Below are positions 1-4,531 of a stretch of 5,567 bases of DNA, piece by piece (position 1 is the stretch's first letter; every line of letters starts with the position of its first letter). The notes beneath the pieces are model-generated. The model saw nothing but the letters and a program-made list of their open reading frames with translations. It was not told the origin of the DNA and did not search any database. Made by a program: the position numbers and the translations under genes. The stretch is taken from contig JAQGKC010000353.1 in assembly GCA_028290305.1 (NCBI GenBank), forward strand, positions 1-5,567. The letters are read 5' to 3'. Source of the DNA: Bradyrhizobium sp. (lineage in GTDB: Bacteria > Pseudomonadota > Alphaproteobacteria > Rhizobiales > Xanthobacteraceae).

Positions 1-132
1 ATGGTTGAATCGGCGCCGGTCCTCGTCAGTATTATATTTGAACGCCATCATTTCGACCGCGTGCTCGTCCTCGGTGGCGGGGAACATCGATAGGATCACG
101 TTTTTGCGTCGTCCAAAATCGAGTGCATCCAT
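1..132 (-). CDS. Small hypothetical protein, 3' end beyond left edge
   Basis: Reading from the ATG at 132 towards the left edge gives 44 codons without a stop (MDALDFGRRKNVILSMFPAT...), so the gene is cut by the window end. The start is set by a strong Shine-Dalgarno GGAGG (minus strand, 140-144) placed 7 bases before this ATG. An in-frame ATG at 138 overlaps the upstream stop as ATGA, but it lies only 1 base from the GGAGG and is a less likely start. The gene begins 2 bases after the stop of the 110-residue gene, so the two are almost certainly co-transcribed and perhaps translationally coupled. I do not recognise the family. The visible part is soluble and mixed-charge, with no signal peptide or membrane segment. 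Confidence 0.6.
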   Translation of the reverse strand, partial: MDALDFGRRKNVILSMFPATEDEHAVEMMAFKYNTDEDRRRFNH

Positions 133-134
133 GG

Positions 135-467
135 TCATGCCTCCACCATAGAAATCGCGTTGAGATAATCCGTTATGCCTGCCAGCACGGCGTCATGTCG
201 CGCGACGAAGTCACCGTCTTCATCACCATCGTCATCGTGCTCGTTCCGAGCCGCGATCGATGCATTTTTATAACGTCGAACTGCAAGGTTCGAATTGGCA
301 TCGAGTGTCTGCTGCAGCAGGAACGCCTTCGTCATTGGCGCAATATCGTTGACAGCGGATTCGCTCATTATTTCGAAAAAGAGGACATCGCCGATCTGGC
401 TCATGTTAGTGATCATATTGATCTCTTTCGTTTGAGGGGTTGATGTTGGCATTGTCCCGCGCGACAT
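135..467 (-). CDS. Hypothetical acidic protein, ~110 aa
   Basis: The 110-residue reading frame has a predicted helical middle (around SESAVNDIAPMTKAFLLQQT), an Asp/Glu-rich stretch near residues 76-86 (EHDDDGDEDGD) and an amphipathic C-terminal helix. No known domain, membrane segment or Cys motif is seen, and I do not recognise the family. The start is uncertain. The ATG at 467 has no clear ribosome binding site. The ATG at 452 has only a weak GGGA. The ATG at 416 (MITNMSQIGD...) has AAAGAGA about 6 bases upstream and may be the true start, giving ~93 residues. It lies directly upstream of a second small gene on the same strand with a strong GGAGG between them, which supports a real two-gene unit. 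The structured non-coding stretch at 631-790 lies upstream and could be its leader or control region. Confidence 0.6.
   Translation of the reverse strand: MSRGTMPTSTPQTKEINMITNMSQIGDVLFFEIMSESAVNDIAPMTKAFLLQQTLDANSNLAVRRYKNASIAARNEHDDDGDEDGDFVARHDAVLAGITDYLNAISMVEA
140..144 (-). promoter_or_regulatory. Shine-Dalgarno of the gene at 1-132
   Basis: Minus-strand GGAGG, within GGTGGAGG, lies inside the last codons of the 110-residue gene. It is 7 bases from the ATG at 132 and 1 base from the ATG at 138, so it favours the start at 132. Confidence 0.65.
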
Positions 468-831
468 CGATCGACAGCGCGCGGGTTATCGTTTCCGCAA
501 GCGGAGATCCGCCGGCGGCCTGGTTAGATGTTTAGTTCTCATTTGTTTTTGCCTATTGGCTGTCTGGCGCACCTTGCGATGCTGCGAATGACACTGCCCG
601 ATCAGATTGTCGGGTGCGGTCACCTTGGGCGTTAGAGTGCTTATGAGTTGCTCTCTATGGTCTAACGTCCGGCGCGGCTCATCCCCGCGGCGGCCCTTCG
701 GGTTTCACCCCCTGCTAGGCCGTTTCCCTTGCGCGTTGTTCGGATGGTTAGACCATCTTACGGTCGCGAGCCTTCAGTGACGTCTCTAACCAATGCAATT
801 GCGCCAGCGGCCTATTCCGCTAACTTGTCCT
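468..831. other. Gene-free stretch of 364 bp with inverted repeats
   Basis: No convincing gene lies here. The stretch separates the Cys-rich 92-residue gene from the 110-residue gene on the same strand. It holds the nested inverted repeats described at 631-790, a short hairpin CCCGA/TCGGG at 597-601 and 610-614 with an 8-base loop, and five copies of the hexamer GTTAGA in both orientations (523, 631, 661 reversed, 747, 785 reversed). No run of T that would make a classic terminator follows either hairpin. Confidence 0.6.
631..790 (-). ncRNA. Candidate structured RNA or cis-regulatory element
   Basis: Two nested inverted repeats frame this stretch: GTTAGAG (631-637) with CTCTAAC (784-790), and ATGGTCTAAC (657-666) with GTTAGACCAT (747-756). 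The inner stem continues after a small asymmetric bulge with TCCG (668-671) pairing CGGA (741-744), then GCGC (672-675 with 731-734) and CGGC/GCCG (676-679 with 719-722). The apex can form small hairpins; on the minus strand these are GGGT-GAA-ACCC and CCC-GAA-GGG. This amount of consistent pairing is more than expected by chance in non-coding DNA. The minus strand is proposed as sense because both flanking genes run that way. I have an impression of having seen similar sequence in sphingomonad plasmids or islands but cannot name a family. It could instead be a DNA-level site, such as an element end or a protein-binding palindrome. Confidence 0.4.
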
Positions 832-1110
832 TCATCGTGCTTTCGCGATGTTGAATTCGATTGTCCGCCGGCGAATTATCGCCATCTCGCGCAACTGCAA
901 TCGGTGTTCGAATGACGGTCTGGAACATCCGCAACTAGTTACGACACCTGATTTCAGGTCTTCGATGCTGACGAATACCAACTTTGTGCAGTGACACCGG
1001 CAAGCGATGCGGCGTCCGGTGCTATCTGCGTATTTGGTATAGAGATCGCCGTAACGAGCTCCGGCGACGGAAGTGTCAATGTTGGTCTCGGTTCCCATTG
1101 GCGGCCTCAT
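832..1110 (-). CDS. Small Cys-rich protein with CxCxC...CxC zinc-binding motif
   Basis: This 92-residue protein has the pattern Tyr20-Gly-Asp-Leu, then C37-R-C39-H-C41, then LKSG at 52-55 and SCGC with C60 and C62. Five closely spaced cysteines of this form, with the sequence L-x-S-G-x-x-x-S-C-G-C, match the compact zinc-binding module found at the N-terminus of phage and mobile-element HNH/AP2 endonucleases and in stand-alone small phage proteins. Here the nuclease part is absent. Only a basic tail (REMAIIRRRTIEF) follows, so a nucleic-acid-binding role is inferred, not catalysis. The gene overlaps the stop of the AlpA-like gene by ATGA and must be co-transcribed with it. The ATG at 1110 has no good ribosome binding site and probably relies on coupling. 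The in-frame ATG at 1098 has GAGG 6 bases upstream and is an alternative start. Confidence 0.7.
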   Translation of the reverse strand: MRPPMGTETNIDTSVAGARYGDLYTKYADSTGRRIACRCHCTKLVFVSIEDLKSGVVTSCGCSRPSFEHRLQLREMAIIRRRTIEFNIAKAR

Positions 1111-1358
1111 GCTTTGGCTTTGCCACAGCGCGCATCGCGAGCGTCCATGGCGTTTCTGATCAGCGTTTGCTTGAATAATTCGAGCTGCCGCCTACTGCGA
1201 AAATTGCGGTGGCGAATCCGAACCGGTGGCGGAAATTCGAGCGTTTCGTCACGATCCCAGCGCCACAGCGTCATGGACGTGACGTTGAATTCCCGACACA
1301 CGGTAGGATCGGGCACGAACTCGTCGGGTGGGTCGTGGGCAGTATCGTCCGGTGACAT
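1107..1358 (-). CDS. AlpA/MerR-like helix-turn-helix DNA-binding protein
   Basis: This 83-residue protein has a winged helix-turn-helix of the AlpA/excisionase type. It starts with VPDPTVCREFNV at 15-26, has the recognition-helix signature S-M-T-L-W-R-W at 28-34, then D-R-D...L-E-F-P-P-P at 35-45, and a wing strand VRIRHRNF at 46-53 followed by a helix RRQLELFKQ. AlpA-like proteins are small regulators of prophages and integrative elements. They typically switch on or assist the integrase during excision, which suits the recombinase remnant about 800 bp away. The start at 1358 is well supported by AGGAG 7 bases upstream. The gene is first of a two-gene unit, overlapping the Cys-rich gene by ATGA. 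A promoter and an 8-bp hairpin lie upstream, so self-regulation is possible. Its DNA target is unknown. Confidence 0.85.
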   Translation of the reverse strand: MSPDDTAHDPPDEFVPDPTVCREFNVTSMTLWRWDRDETLEFPPPVRIRHRNFRSRRQLELFKQTLIRNAMDARDARCGKAKA

Positions 1359-1365
1359 TCAGTGG

Positions 1366-1370
1366 CTCCT
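1366..1370 (-). promoter_or_regulatory. Shine-Dalgarno of the AlpA-like gene
   Basis: Minus-strand AGGAG with a 7-base spacer to the ATG at 1358. It fixes this start over any later Met. Confidence 0.7.
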
Positions 1371-1411
1371 CGTTACCAACTGAACAACGACCGGCAGCAA
1401 GAAAGGAGGCC

Positions 1412-1435
1412 GCGCAACAGGTGCCATTGTTGCGC
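1412..1435. promoter_or_regulatory. 8-bp inverted repeat in the AlpA leader
   Basis: GCGCAACA (1412-1419) and TGTTGCGC (1428-1435) are a perfect inverted repeat around an 8-base centre. It lies just downstream of the proposed promoter at 1448-1475 and about 54 bases before the AlpA-like start. The position suits an operator for autoregulation or a leader hairpin. No T run follows, so it is unlikely to be a terminator. Confidence 0.4.
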
Positions 1436-1447
1436 TGTTACGCGGTC

Positions 1448-1475
1448 ATTATGATCGCGCACTAACCAAAGTTAA
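1448..1475 (-). promoter_or_regulatory. Likely promoter of the AlpA-like/Cys-rich operon
   Basis: On the minus strand TTAACT (1470-1475) and CATAAT (1448-1453) are separated by 16 bases, matching the sigma-70 consensus at 4 of 6 and 5 of 6 positions. Transcription would begin near 1441, giving a leader of about 80 bases that contains the inverted repeat at 1412-1435. Confidence 0.4.
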
Positions 1476-1587
1476 TATGGATTGTTGCTGTGTCGGGCTC
1501 GCCAGTTATCTTGGCAAGCAATCTCTACGTAAGGGGTCACTTTGCGCTGTCGCACCGGCACCGCGGTGGCGGCCGAAGCGTCCACTT

Positions 1588-2163
1588 TTATATGCTGTGC
1601 ATAATACGCGCGCATGCACGTTCGACATCTCCGACAGGAGCGTGCCCTGTCGCGATTTCGATCAACAATTTCGTGAGGCGATGGTACTCGCCGTTTCTCG
1701 TAAGAGTGGGCCGGCGATGTCCCCAATCGGTCAATAGGTCAAATGCTTGTCCAGCAGCAAATTGTTTCTGGATCGCGGCAACATGGTTTTTGAGGCTGCC
1801 GCCGCTCAATGTTTTTACCGATAAACCGTCGGCCGTATCTTTACACGTCTGACTAAAGCGAGCCATCTCACCGAGAAGGGTGGCTGCGTTCCATTGTATC
1901 TGCACGCCCATTGGCAATTTAACGATTGCCGCGCGTGCTGCATTCAACTGGGTGTCAGCCTTGAACAGCCGCTGCTTCAGAACGCTGGGTGGGATCAAAT
2001 CCTCAAGTCCGCCGATCATTCGAATGGCGTCCATTGCGTCACGGCGACAGGCATCGTGGTCCTGCTTTTTGGGACGGACCAGTGTCAGGACACGCGTAAT
2101 ACCCTCGGACATAGCGGGGGAGAATGCGGGCAACGGATCTAAGTTTTTGAGAAATCGCGGCAT
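1588..2163 (-). CDS. Hypothetical protein, 191 aa, next to integrase remnant
   Basis: The protein is predicted to be mostly helical and soluble, with many Ala, Leu, Lys and Arg and no membrane segment. Visible landmarks are LTLVRPKKQDHDACRRD near 27-43, MIGGLEDLIPPSVLKQRLF near 49-67, and a C-terminal half rich in helices ending ...VERACARIMHSI. I do not recognise the family and assign no function. Its ATG lies one base after the stop of the recombinase remnant, so it was probably co-transcribed with the integrase and may have travelled as integrase-linked cargo. A strong AAGGAG (2175-2180) lies 11 bases before this ATG, which is long. The better-spaced ATG at 2168 (6 bases) is out of frame and gives only a 9-codon peptide. 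Confidence 0.65.
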   Translation of the reverse strand: MPRFLKNLDPLPAFSPAMSEGITRVLTLVRPKKQDHDACRRDAMDAIRMIGGLEDLIPPSVLKQRLFKADTQLNAARAAIVKLPMGVQIQWNAATLLGEMARFSQTCKDTADGLSVKTLSGGSLKNHVAAIQKQFAAGQAFDLLTDWGHRRPTLTRNGEYHRLTKLLIEIATGHAPVGDVERACARIMHSI

Positions 2164-2164
2164 C

Positions 2165-2430
2165 TCATGCCGTGCTCCTTAATGGCAGTACAATGACCGC
2201 TCGACCAGAGACGAGTCCTTGGACGTGCGCGGCCCACCTTTCAAGTGCGGCCTTCTTCTCCGCCGAGTAGACAGCTCGGTTGTATACTCCCGCCACTGAT
2301 GCTTTTGCACCCGAAACGTGATTCAAACATGCCTCGACGATGTGCGGAGCGATGCCAATTTCAGCCATTTGGGTCGCGCAGGTTCGGCGTAGATCGTGCA
2401 ATCGCCATGCGGGTATCAAACCGTGTAACC
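2165..2430 (-). pseudogene. Tyrosine recombinase (integrase), C-terminal remnant
   Basis: The last ~80 residues of the open frame that starts at 2596 are unmistakably the catalytic end of a phage-type integrase. They show W-R-L-H-D-L-R-R-T with the box II His and Arg (H67 and R70 counted from 2596), L-N-H-V-S-G with the box III His (H93), and the nucleophile in G-V-Y-N-R (Tyr105). The typical tail ERWAAHVQGLV follows, and the C-terminus appears complete. The arm-binding and core-binding domains and the first catalytic Arg, about 300 residues in intact members, are missing. Upstream of about residue 60 the sequence no longer resembles an integrase, and a divergent gene begins at 2624, so the remnant cannot be completed. 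It should be catalytically dead. The 5' limit at ~2430 is my estimate of where homology ends; the open frame itself runs to 2596. Confidence 0.8.
2175..2180 (-). promoter_or_regulatory. Shine-Dalgarno before the 191-aa gene
   Basis: Minus-strand AAGGAG lies within the last codons of the recombinase frame. It is 11 bases from the in-frame ATG at 2163 and 6 bases from an out-of-frame ATG at 2168 that overlaps the recombinase stop as ATGA. Confidence 0.5.
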
Positions 2431-2609
2431 CTGTGTTGTTGCCATCTCGCAATATGGACAGCCGATTGAACTGGGGCCGCCCGCAATTACCCGCGCAATT
2501 TGGGTCCGAAGATCGGCAACCCTTCGCAAACCATTCAACCCATAGCGCAGATACCAGTAACGAATCAAAAATCGTTTTTGCGCACAATCCCGTCAACCAG
2601 CCGGATGAA

Positions 2610-2615
2610 GGGGAG
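2610..2615 (+). promoter_or_regulatory. Shine-Dalgarno of the 70-aa gene
   Basis: GGGGAG with an 8-base spacer to the ATG at 2624 supports that start. Confidence 0.5.
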
Positions 2616-2623
2616 CGCAGGCC

Positions 2624-2836
2624 ATGAGTAGGGAAGCAGTCCTAGAGAACGTTCGCCGATTTCGCACGATCGCTTCGCTATATCGACAAACCGCCGCCTT
2701 CCGACCTGGCCAAAGCTGGTCCTTGCTGGGGCAGGCTAAAGATTGGGAGTATCGCGCATTGGCGGAGTTGGAGTCCTACTTTAAGGGCTCGCCGCAGACA
2801 ACAAGCGCGCAGTTGGAGTTAGCTATCGCCGCCTAA
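2624..2836 (+). CDS. Small hypothetical protein, 70 aa, helical
   Basis: The protein reads MSREAVLENVRRFRTIASLY... and continues through FRPGQSWSLLGQAKDWEYRALAELESYF, a two-helix pattern. Short proteins with R-R-F-x-x-I-A-S-L-x-R-Q-x-A-x-x-x-P and W-x-x-L-x-x-A-x-x-W-E-x-x-A-x-x-E are, from memory, common and uncharacterised in sphingomonads and rhizobia. Function is unknown. The length fits that family and the ORF looks intact. A ribosome binding site GGGGAG 8 bases upstream supports the ATG. It diverges from the integrase remnant, and the ~190 bp between this start and the last recognisable integrase sequence probably contains the recombination junction. No terminator is visible after the stop. 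Confidence 0.7.
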   Translation: MSREAVLENVRRFRTIASLYRQTAAFRPGQSWSLLGQAKDWEYRALAELESYFKGSPQTTSAQLELAIAA

Positions 2837-3322
2837 GTACTTGCTCGGCGGAAATCGTATCGAGAGTTCCGCGGAGAGGTCGCGTTTCATGAGTATTCGT
2901 GACTTCGTTCGAGTTCGATCTTGGGCACGGCCTTTTTCCCATGACGATAGCACCCACGTGCCCATTGCGCAGCAGCAGCAGGTCAATGTTAAGGTCAGCA
3001 CACGCGGATCCTTGATGGGGCTAGGTTTTAGAGGCGGCTCGAAACAACGGTTCCAAAGCTTTTCCCGTGGTCTGGCGCGAATGATCTTCGGACCTTTTCG
3101 AGGCAGCCGTATCGGACTTGATTAACGATGTCACGCCGACTGTGATGGATCATCCCGTCGTTCTCAGAATAACCTGACGCGAATTGGCATTTCAGAAATT
3201 CTCGGGCCGCAAAAAGAGCGAACTCAAAAAGAACCGGTCATCGGCCGTCGCCTAAAGCTTAATTGGTAGGGTTAAACCCCGGACGAGACTGCAACGATCC
3301 GTTGCCTGAATATCGTCATTCG
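2837..3322. other. Gene-poor stretch of 486 bp
   Basis: No gene can be supported here. Frames open at 2841-3125 (plus, 94 codons), 2819-3001 (minus) and 3028-3153 (minus, 41 codons) lack ribosome binding sites and read as low-complexity, Arg/Ser-rich sequence without recognisable motifs. A 25-codon stretch at 3178-3255 (plus) that ends ...KKSELKKNRSSAVA and a stop could be the tail of a decayed gene, but this is weak. The region most likely holds decayed DNA and the unseen promoter of the 67-residue gene. No tRNA-like fold or repeat that would mark an attachment site was found. Confidence 0.5.
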
Positions 3323-3526
3323 ATGACTACCAAAATTGACTATGACGTGTATCGCGGAACGGCCGATAGAACTTTGCGCTTGGCGACATTGCCCGGTGCC
3401 GGGTTGCCCGCGCACTTAAAGCAGAAGGACTGGGTTCTCATGCCGAACGGGAAACCACCTTTCCCGTTAGATATCGATCGCGACATAGCAATTAAGGGCT
3501 ATTGCTTTTTCCTACTCGTCGATTGA
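3323..3526 (+). CDS. Conserved small hypothetical protein, 67 aa
   Basis: The protein starts MTTKIDYDVYRGTADRTLRL, continues with ATLPGAGLPAHLKQKDWVLM, and ends with DIDRDIAIKGYCFFLLVD. The pattern D-Y-x-V-x-x-G-T...L-R-x-A-T-L-P-G-A-G-L-P-x-H-x-K-x-x-x-W-x-L-M...D-I-A-x-K-G-Y-C-F-F matches, from memory, a family of 60-75 residue proteins of unknown function frequent in sphingomonads and rhizobia, often on plasmids and islands. The length agrees with the family and the C-terminus is complete. The ATG at 3323 gives the family N-terminus. An upstream in-frame TTG at 3263 would add 20 residues that do not resemble the family. No clear ribosome binding site precedes 3323. The gene converges on the 147-residue gene with only 37 bases between stops and no visible terminator. 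Confidence 0.75.
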   Translation: MTTKIDYDVYRGTADRTLRLATLPGAGLPAHLKQKDWVLMPNGKPPFPLDIDRDIAIKGYCFFLLVD

Positions 3527-3563
3527 CGTCGATCCGCAGGATAAACTACGAATTGCGGCGCGA

Positions 3564-4007
3564 TCAGTTGAGCCGATTGCGCCTCACGTGGACGGCGGTC
3601 TCGTCGGCGATGGCGGTCAGCGAGCGACAGAACGCCGTCGCGTCGGTATAGGGTTCGGTATCAAAGTGGATGCCGCATAGTCGCGCCACGATCAGTGCGG
3701 ACAGTAACCCGCCGGTAATCCGATTGATCGCGTTGATATAGAGCAGGAGGTCATCGGGCACGTCGGCCATCGTAGCGGCGAGATACCGGATACGACGCGT
3801 GGCTTCAGCGAGGCGCGGATCGGTCGCTGCATGAGGATCGGTTTCGCGATGCACGGCTACGCGCTCCAGCATCTCGCGCATTCCGTCGCGCTCGGCGTTA
3901 AGCATCCGATGCATCTCCGTGTCGTCAGTGGTCCAAGCAGGCCTCAGCTTTGCGATGGTCACCGCCGGACGATCAAACATCCGCATCGATAGATGATCCG
4001 TCGTCAC
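3564..4007 (-). CDS. Hypothetical protein, 147 aa, GTG start
   Basis: The frame starts at a GTG with AGGA (4014-4017) 6 bases upstream; later in-frame ATGs (codons 8 and 10) are alternatives. The protein looks all-helical and soluble. A charged helix (MHRMLNAERDGMREMLERVA) comes first, then PRLAEATRRIRYLAATMADV. A moderately hydrophobic segment near residues 88-112 (LLLYINAINRITGGLLSALIVARL) follows, and a C-terminal helix ends HVRRNRLN. The hydrophobic segment is interrupted by Asn and Arg and is more likely a buried helix than a membrane span. The family is not recognised. G+C in this gene is visibly higher than in the membrane-protein gene to its right, which suggests different origins. 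Upstream lie a possible promoter at 4039-4066 and a 24-bp palindrome that may control it. Confidence 0.65.
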   Translation of the reverse strand: MTTDHLSMRMFDRPAVTIAKLRPAWTTDDTEMHRMLNAERDGMREMLERVAVHRETDPHAATDPRLAEATRRIRYLAATMADVPDDLLLYINAINRITGGLLSALIVARLCGIHFDTEPYTDATAFCRSLTAIADETAVHVRRNRLN

Positions 4008-4013
4008 AGCTGT

Positions 4014-4017
4014 TCCT
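4014..4017 (-). promoter_or_regulatory. Shine-Dalgarno supporting the GTG start at 4007
   Basis: Minus-strand AGGA with a 6-base spacer to GTG. No comparable site precedes the later ATG codons. Confidence 0.45.
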
Positions 4018-4038
4018 GTTACGTCGAGCGAGGCGCAG

Positions 4039-4066
4039 ACTATGGCCTTTTTTGCGCTGACGTCAG
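4039..4066 (-). promoter_or_regulatory. Possible promoter of the 147-aa gene
   Basis: On the minus strand CTGACG (4061-4066) and CATAGT (4039-4044) are 16 bases apart, each matching the sigma-70 consensus at 4 of 6 positions. The implied start near 4032 gives a leader of about 25 bases before the GTG. The match is modest. Confidence 0.25.
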
Positions 4067-4100
4067 GTGGGTTTGTCTTCGCGGGAGCACGGATTTCCCG

Positions 4101-4124
4101 GAGTGTATCCGCGCGGATACACTC
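4101..4124. repeat. Perfect 24-bp palindrome, candidate operator
   Basis: GAGTGTATCCGC (4101-4112) is followed directly by its exact reverse complement GCGGATACACTC (4113-4124), with no spacer. Flanking CGGAG (4099-4103) and CTCCG (4129-4133) extend the symmetry loosely. It lies about 95 bases upstream of the 147-residue gene. Perfect palindromes of this length are typical of sites for dimeric repressors such as the TetR family, or of partition or recombination sites. No regulator for it is visible in the window, and the AlpA-like protein is not expected to use such a site. It is not a terminator, since no T run follows. Confidence 0.6.
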
Positions 4125-4281
4125 GCCGCTCCGAGCAACGCAACAGCGGATTTCGTGACGCTAAATACTCTGAATAGCTGCGGCTTTGATAGCGGCAGTG
4201 TCGTGAGGCTTGATGGTCAGTCGTAAGCCGGTGCTCCGGGGCTAGCATCTTGAAATCGTGCAACCGAGCAATAGGCCCGCT

Positions 4282-4299
4282 ACTCTGGGGCGCCAGAGT
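4282..4299. repeat. Hairpin with 7-bp stem and 4-base loop
   Basis: ACTCTGG (4282-4288) and CCAGAGT (4293-4299) are perfect inverted repeats around GGCG. The hairpin lies upstream of the possible plus-strand promoter at 4341-4369. No T run follows on either strand, so an operator or a chance hairpin is more likely than a terminator. Confidence 0.35.
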
Positions 4300-4340
4300 C
4301 TGCAAACTATCAAGGCTGATGCATCAAGCACGAACTCTAA

Positions 4341-4369
4341 TTCATACTTTCTTGTGTTTTCTTTATAAT
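4341..4369 (+). promoter_or_regulatory. Possible promoter of the membrane-protein gene
   Basis: A perfect TATAAT (4364-4369) lies 17 bases after TTCATA (4341-4346), a 4 of 6 match to the -35 box, in an A+T-rich patch unlike the surroundings. Transcription would begin near 4376, leaving a leader of about 155 bases before the ATG at 4532. Confidence 0.45.
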
Positions 4370-4531
4370 CCGACACAGTACAGCGAGATACCAACCTCTC
4401 GATCCGGAAGCCAGACGTACTCGCTTTTAGGCGATTTCAATCACCTATAGCTGCCCAAACGCCGGATTTTCGTTTCGCCGAAGGCCGATCTGTTCTAGCT
4501 TAGGTTGCCGCAACAGCGCTGGGGTTCTCTC

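Larger units (their letters stand above)
4008..4531. other. Non-coding stretch of 524 bp between divergent genes
   Basis: This is the divergent intergenic region between the 147-residue gene (minus) and the membrane-protein gene (plus). Open frames here (3993-4226 plus, 4063-4305 minus, 4250-4450 plus) have no ribosome binding sites or recognisable motifs. It contains the perfect palindrome at 4101-4124, the hairpin at 4282-4299, a possible minus-strand promoter at 4039-4066 and a possible plus-strand promoter at 4341-4369. It is long for a plain intergenic region and may carry a decayed gene or an unrecognised control region. Confidence 0.5.

Noticed and set aside
283..305. GGTTCGAATTGGC resembling a tRNA T-arm
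   Set aside because: No acceptor stem, D-arm or anticodon arm can be placed around it, and it lies within the 110-residue gene.
123..443. Open frame on the plus strand, 106 codons
   Set aside because: It lies opposite the 110-residue minus gene, has no ribosome binding site and gives an unnatural composition. The minus strand has a gene-gene junction with a strong Shine-Dalgarno.
486..542. 18-residue minus-strand ORF with an ATG at 542 (MRTKHLTRPPADLRLRKR)
   Set aside because: Only a poorly spaced AGG precedes it and it is too short to support without conservation.
991..1383. Open frame on the plus strand, 130 codons
   Set aside because: It is antisense to the AlpA-like and Cys-rich genes, which have clear family motifs. 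Its own sequence is Ser-rich without motifs.
1403..1465. Plus-strand AAAGGAGG followed by a short reading frame
   Set aside because: The nearest GTG is about a dozen bases away and the frame ends after ~15 codons, so this is more likely chance.
1472..1726. Minus-strand open frame, 84 codons
   Set aside because: It overlaps the end of the 191-residue gene in another frame, is Arg/Cys-rich and has no ribosome binding site.
1880..2182. Plus-strand open frames opposite the 191-aa gene
   Set aside because: They are antisense shadows without start signals. The minus frame has a Shine-Dalgarno and abuts the recombinase.
2841..3125. Plus-strand open frame, 94 codons
   Set aside because: It has no ribosome binding site or recognisable motif and is low-complexity. 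A later Met (near 2889) gives no better support.
3028..3153. Minus-strand open frame, 41 codons
   Set aside because: It is short, with a weak start context and no recognised family.
3527..3563. Possible terminator between the convergent genes
   Set aside because: No stem followed by a T run is present on either strand.
4063..4305. Minus-strand open frame, 80 codons, running through the 24-bp palindrome
   Set aside because: A coding gene across a perfect palindrome is unlikely. It has no ribosome binding site and an Arg/Ser/Pro-rich composition.
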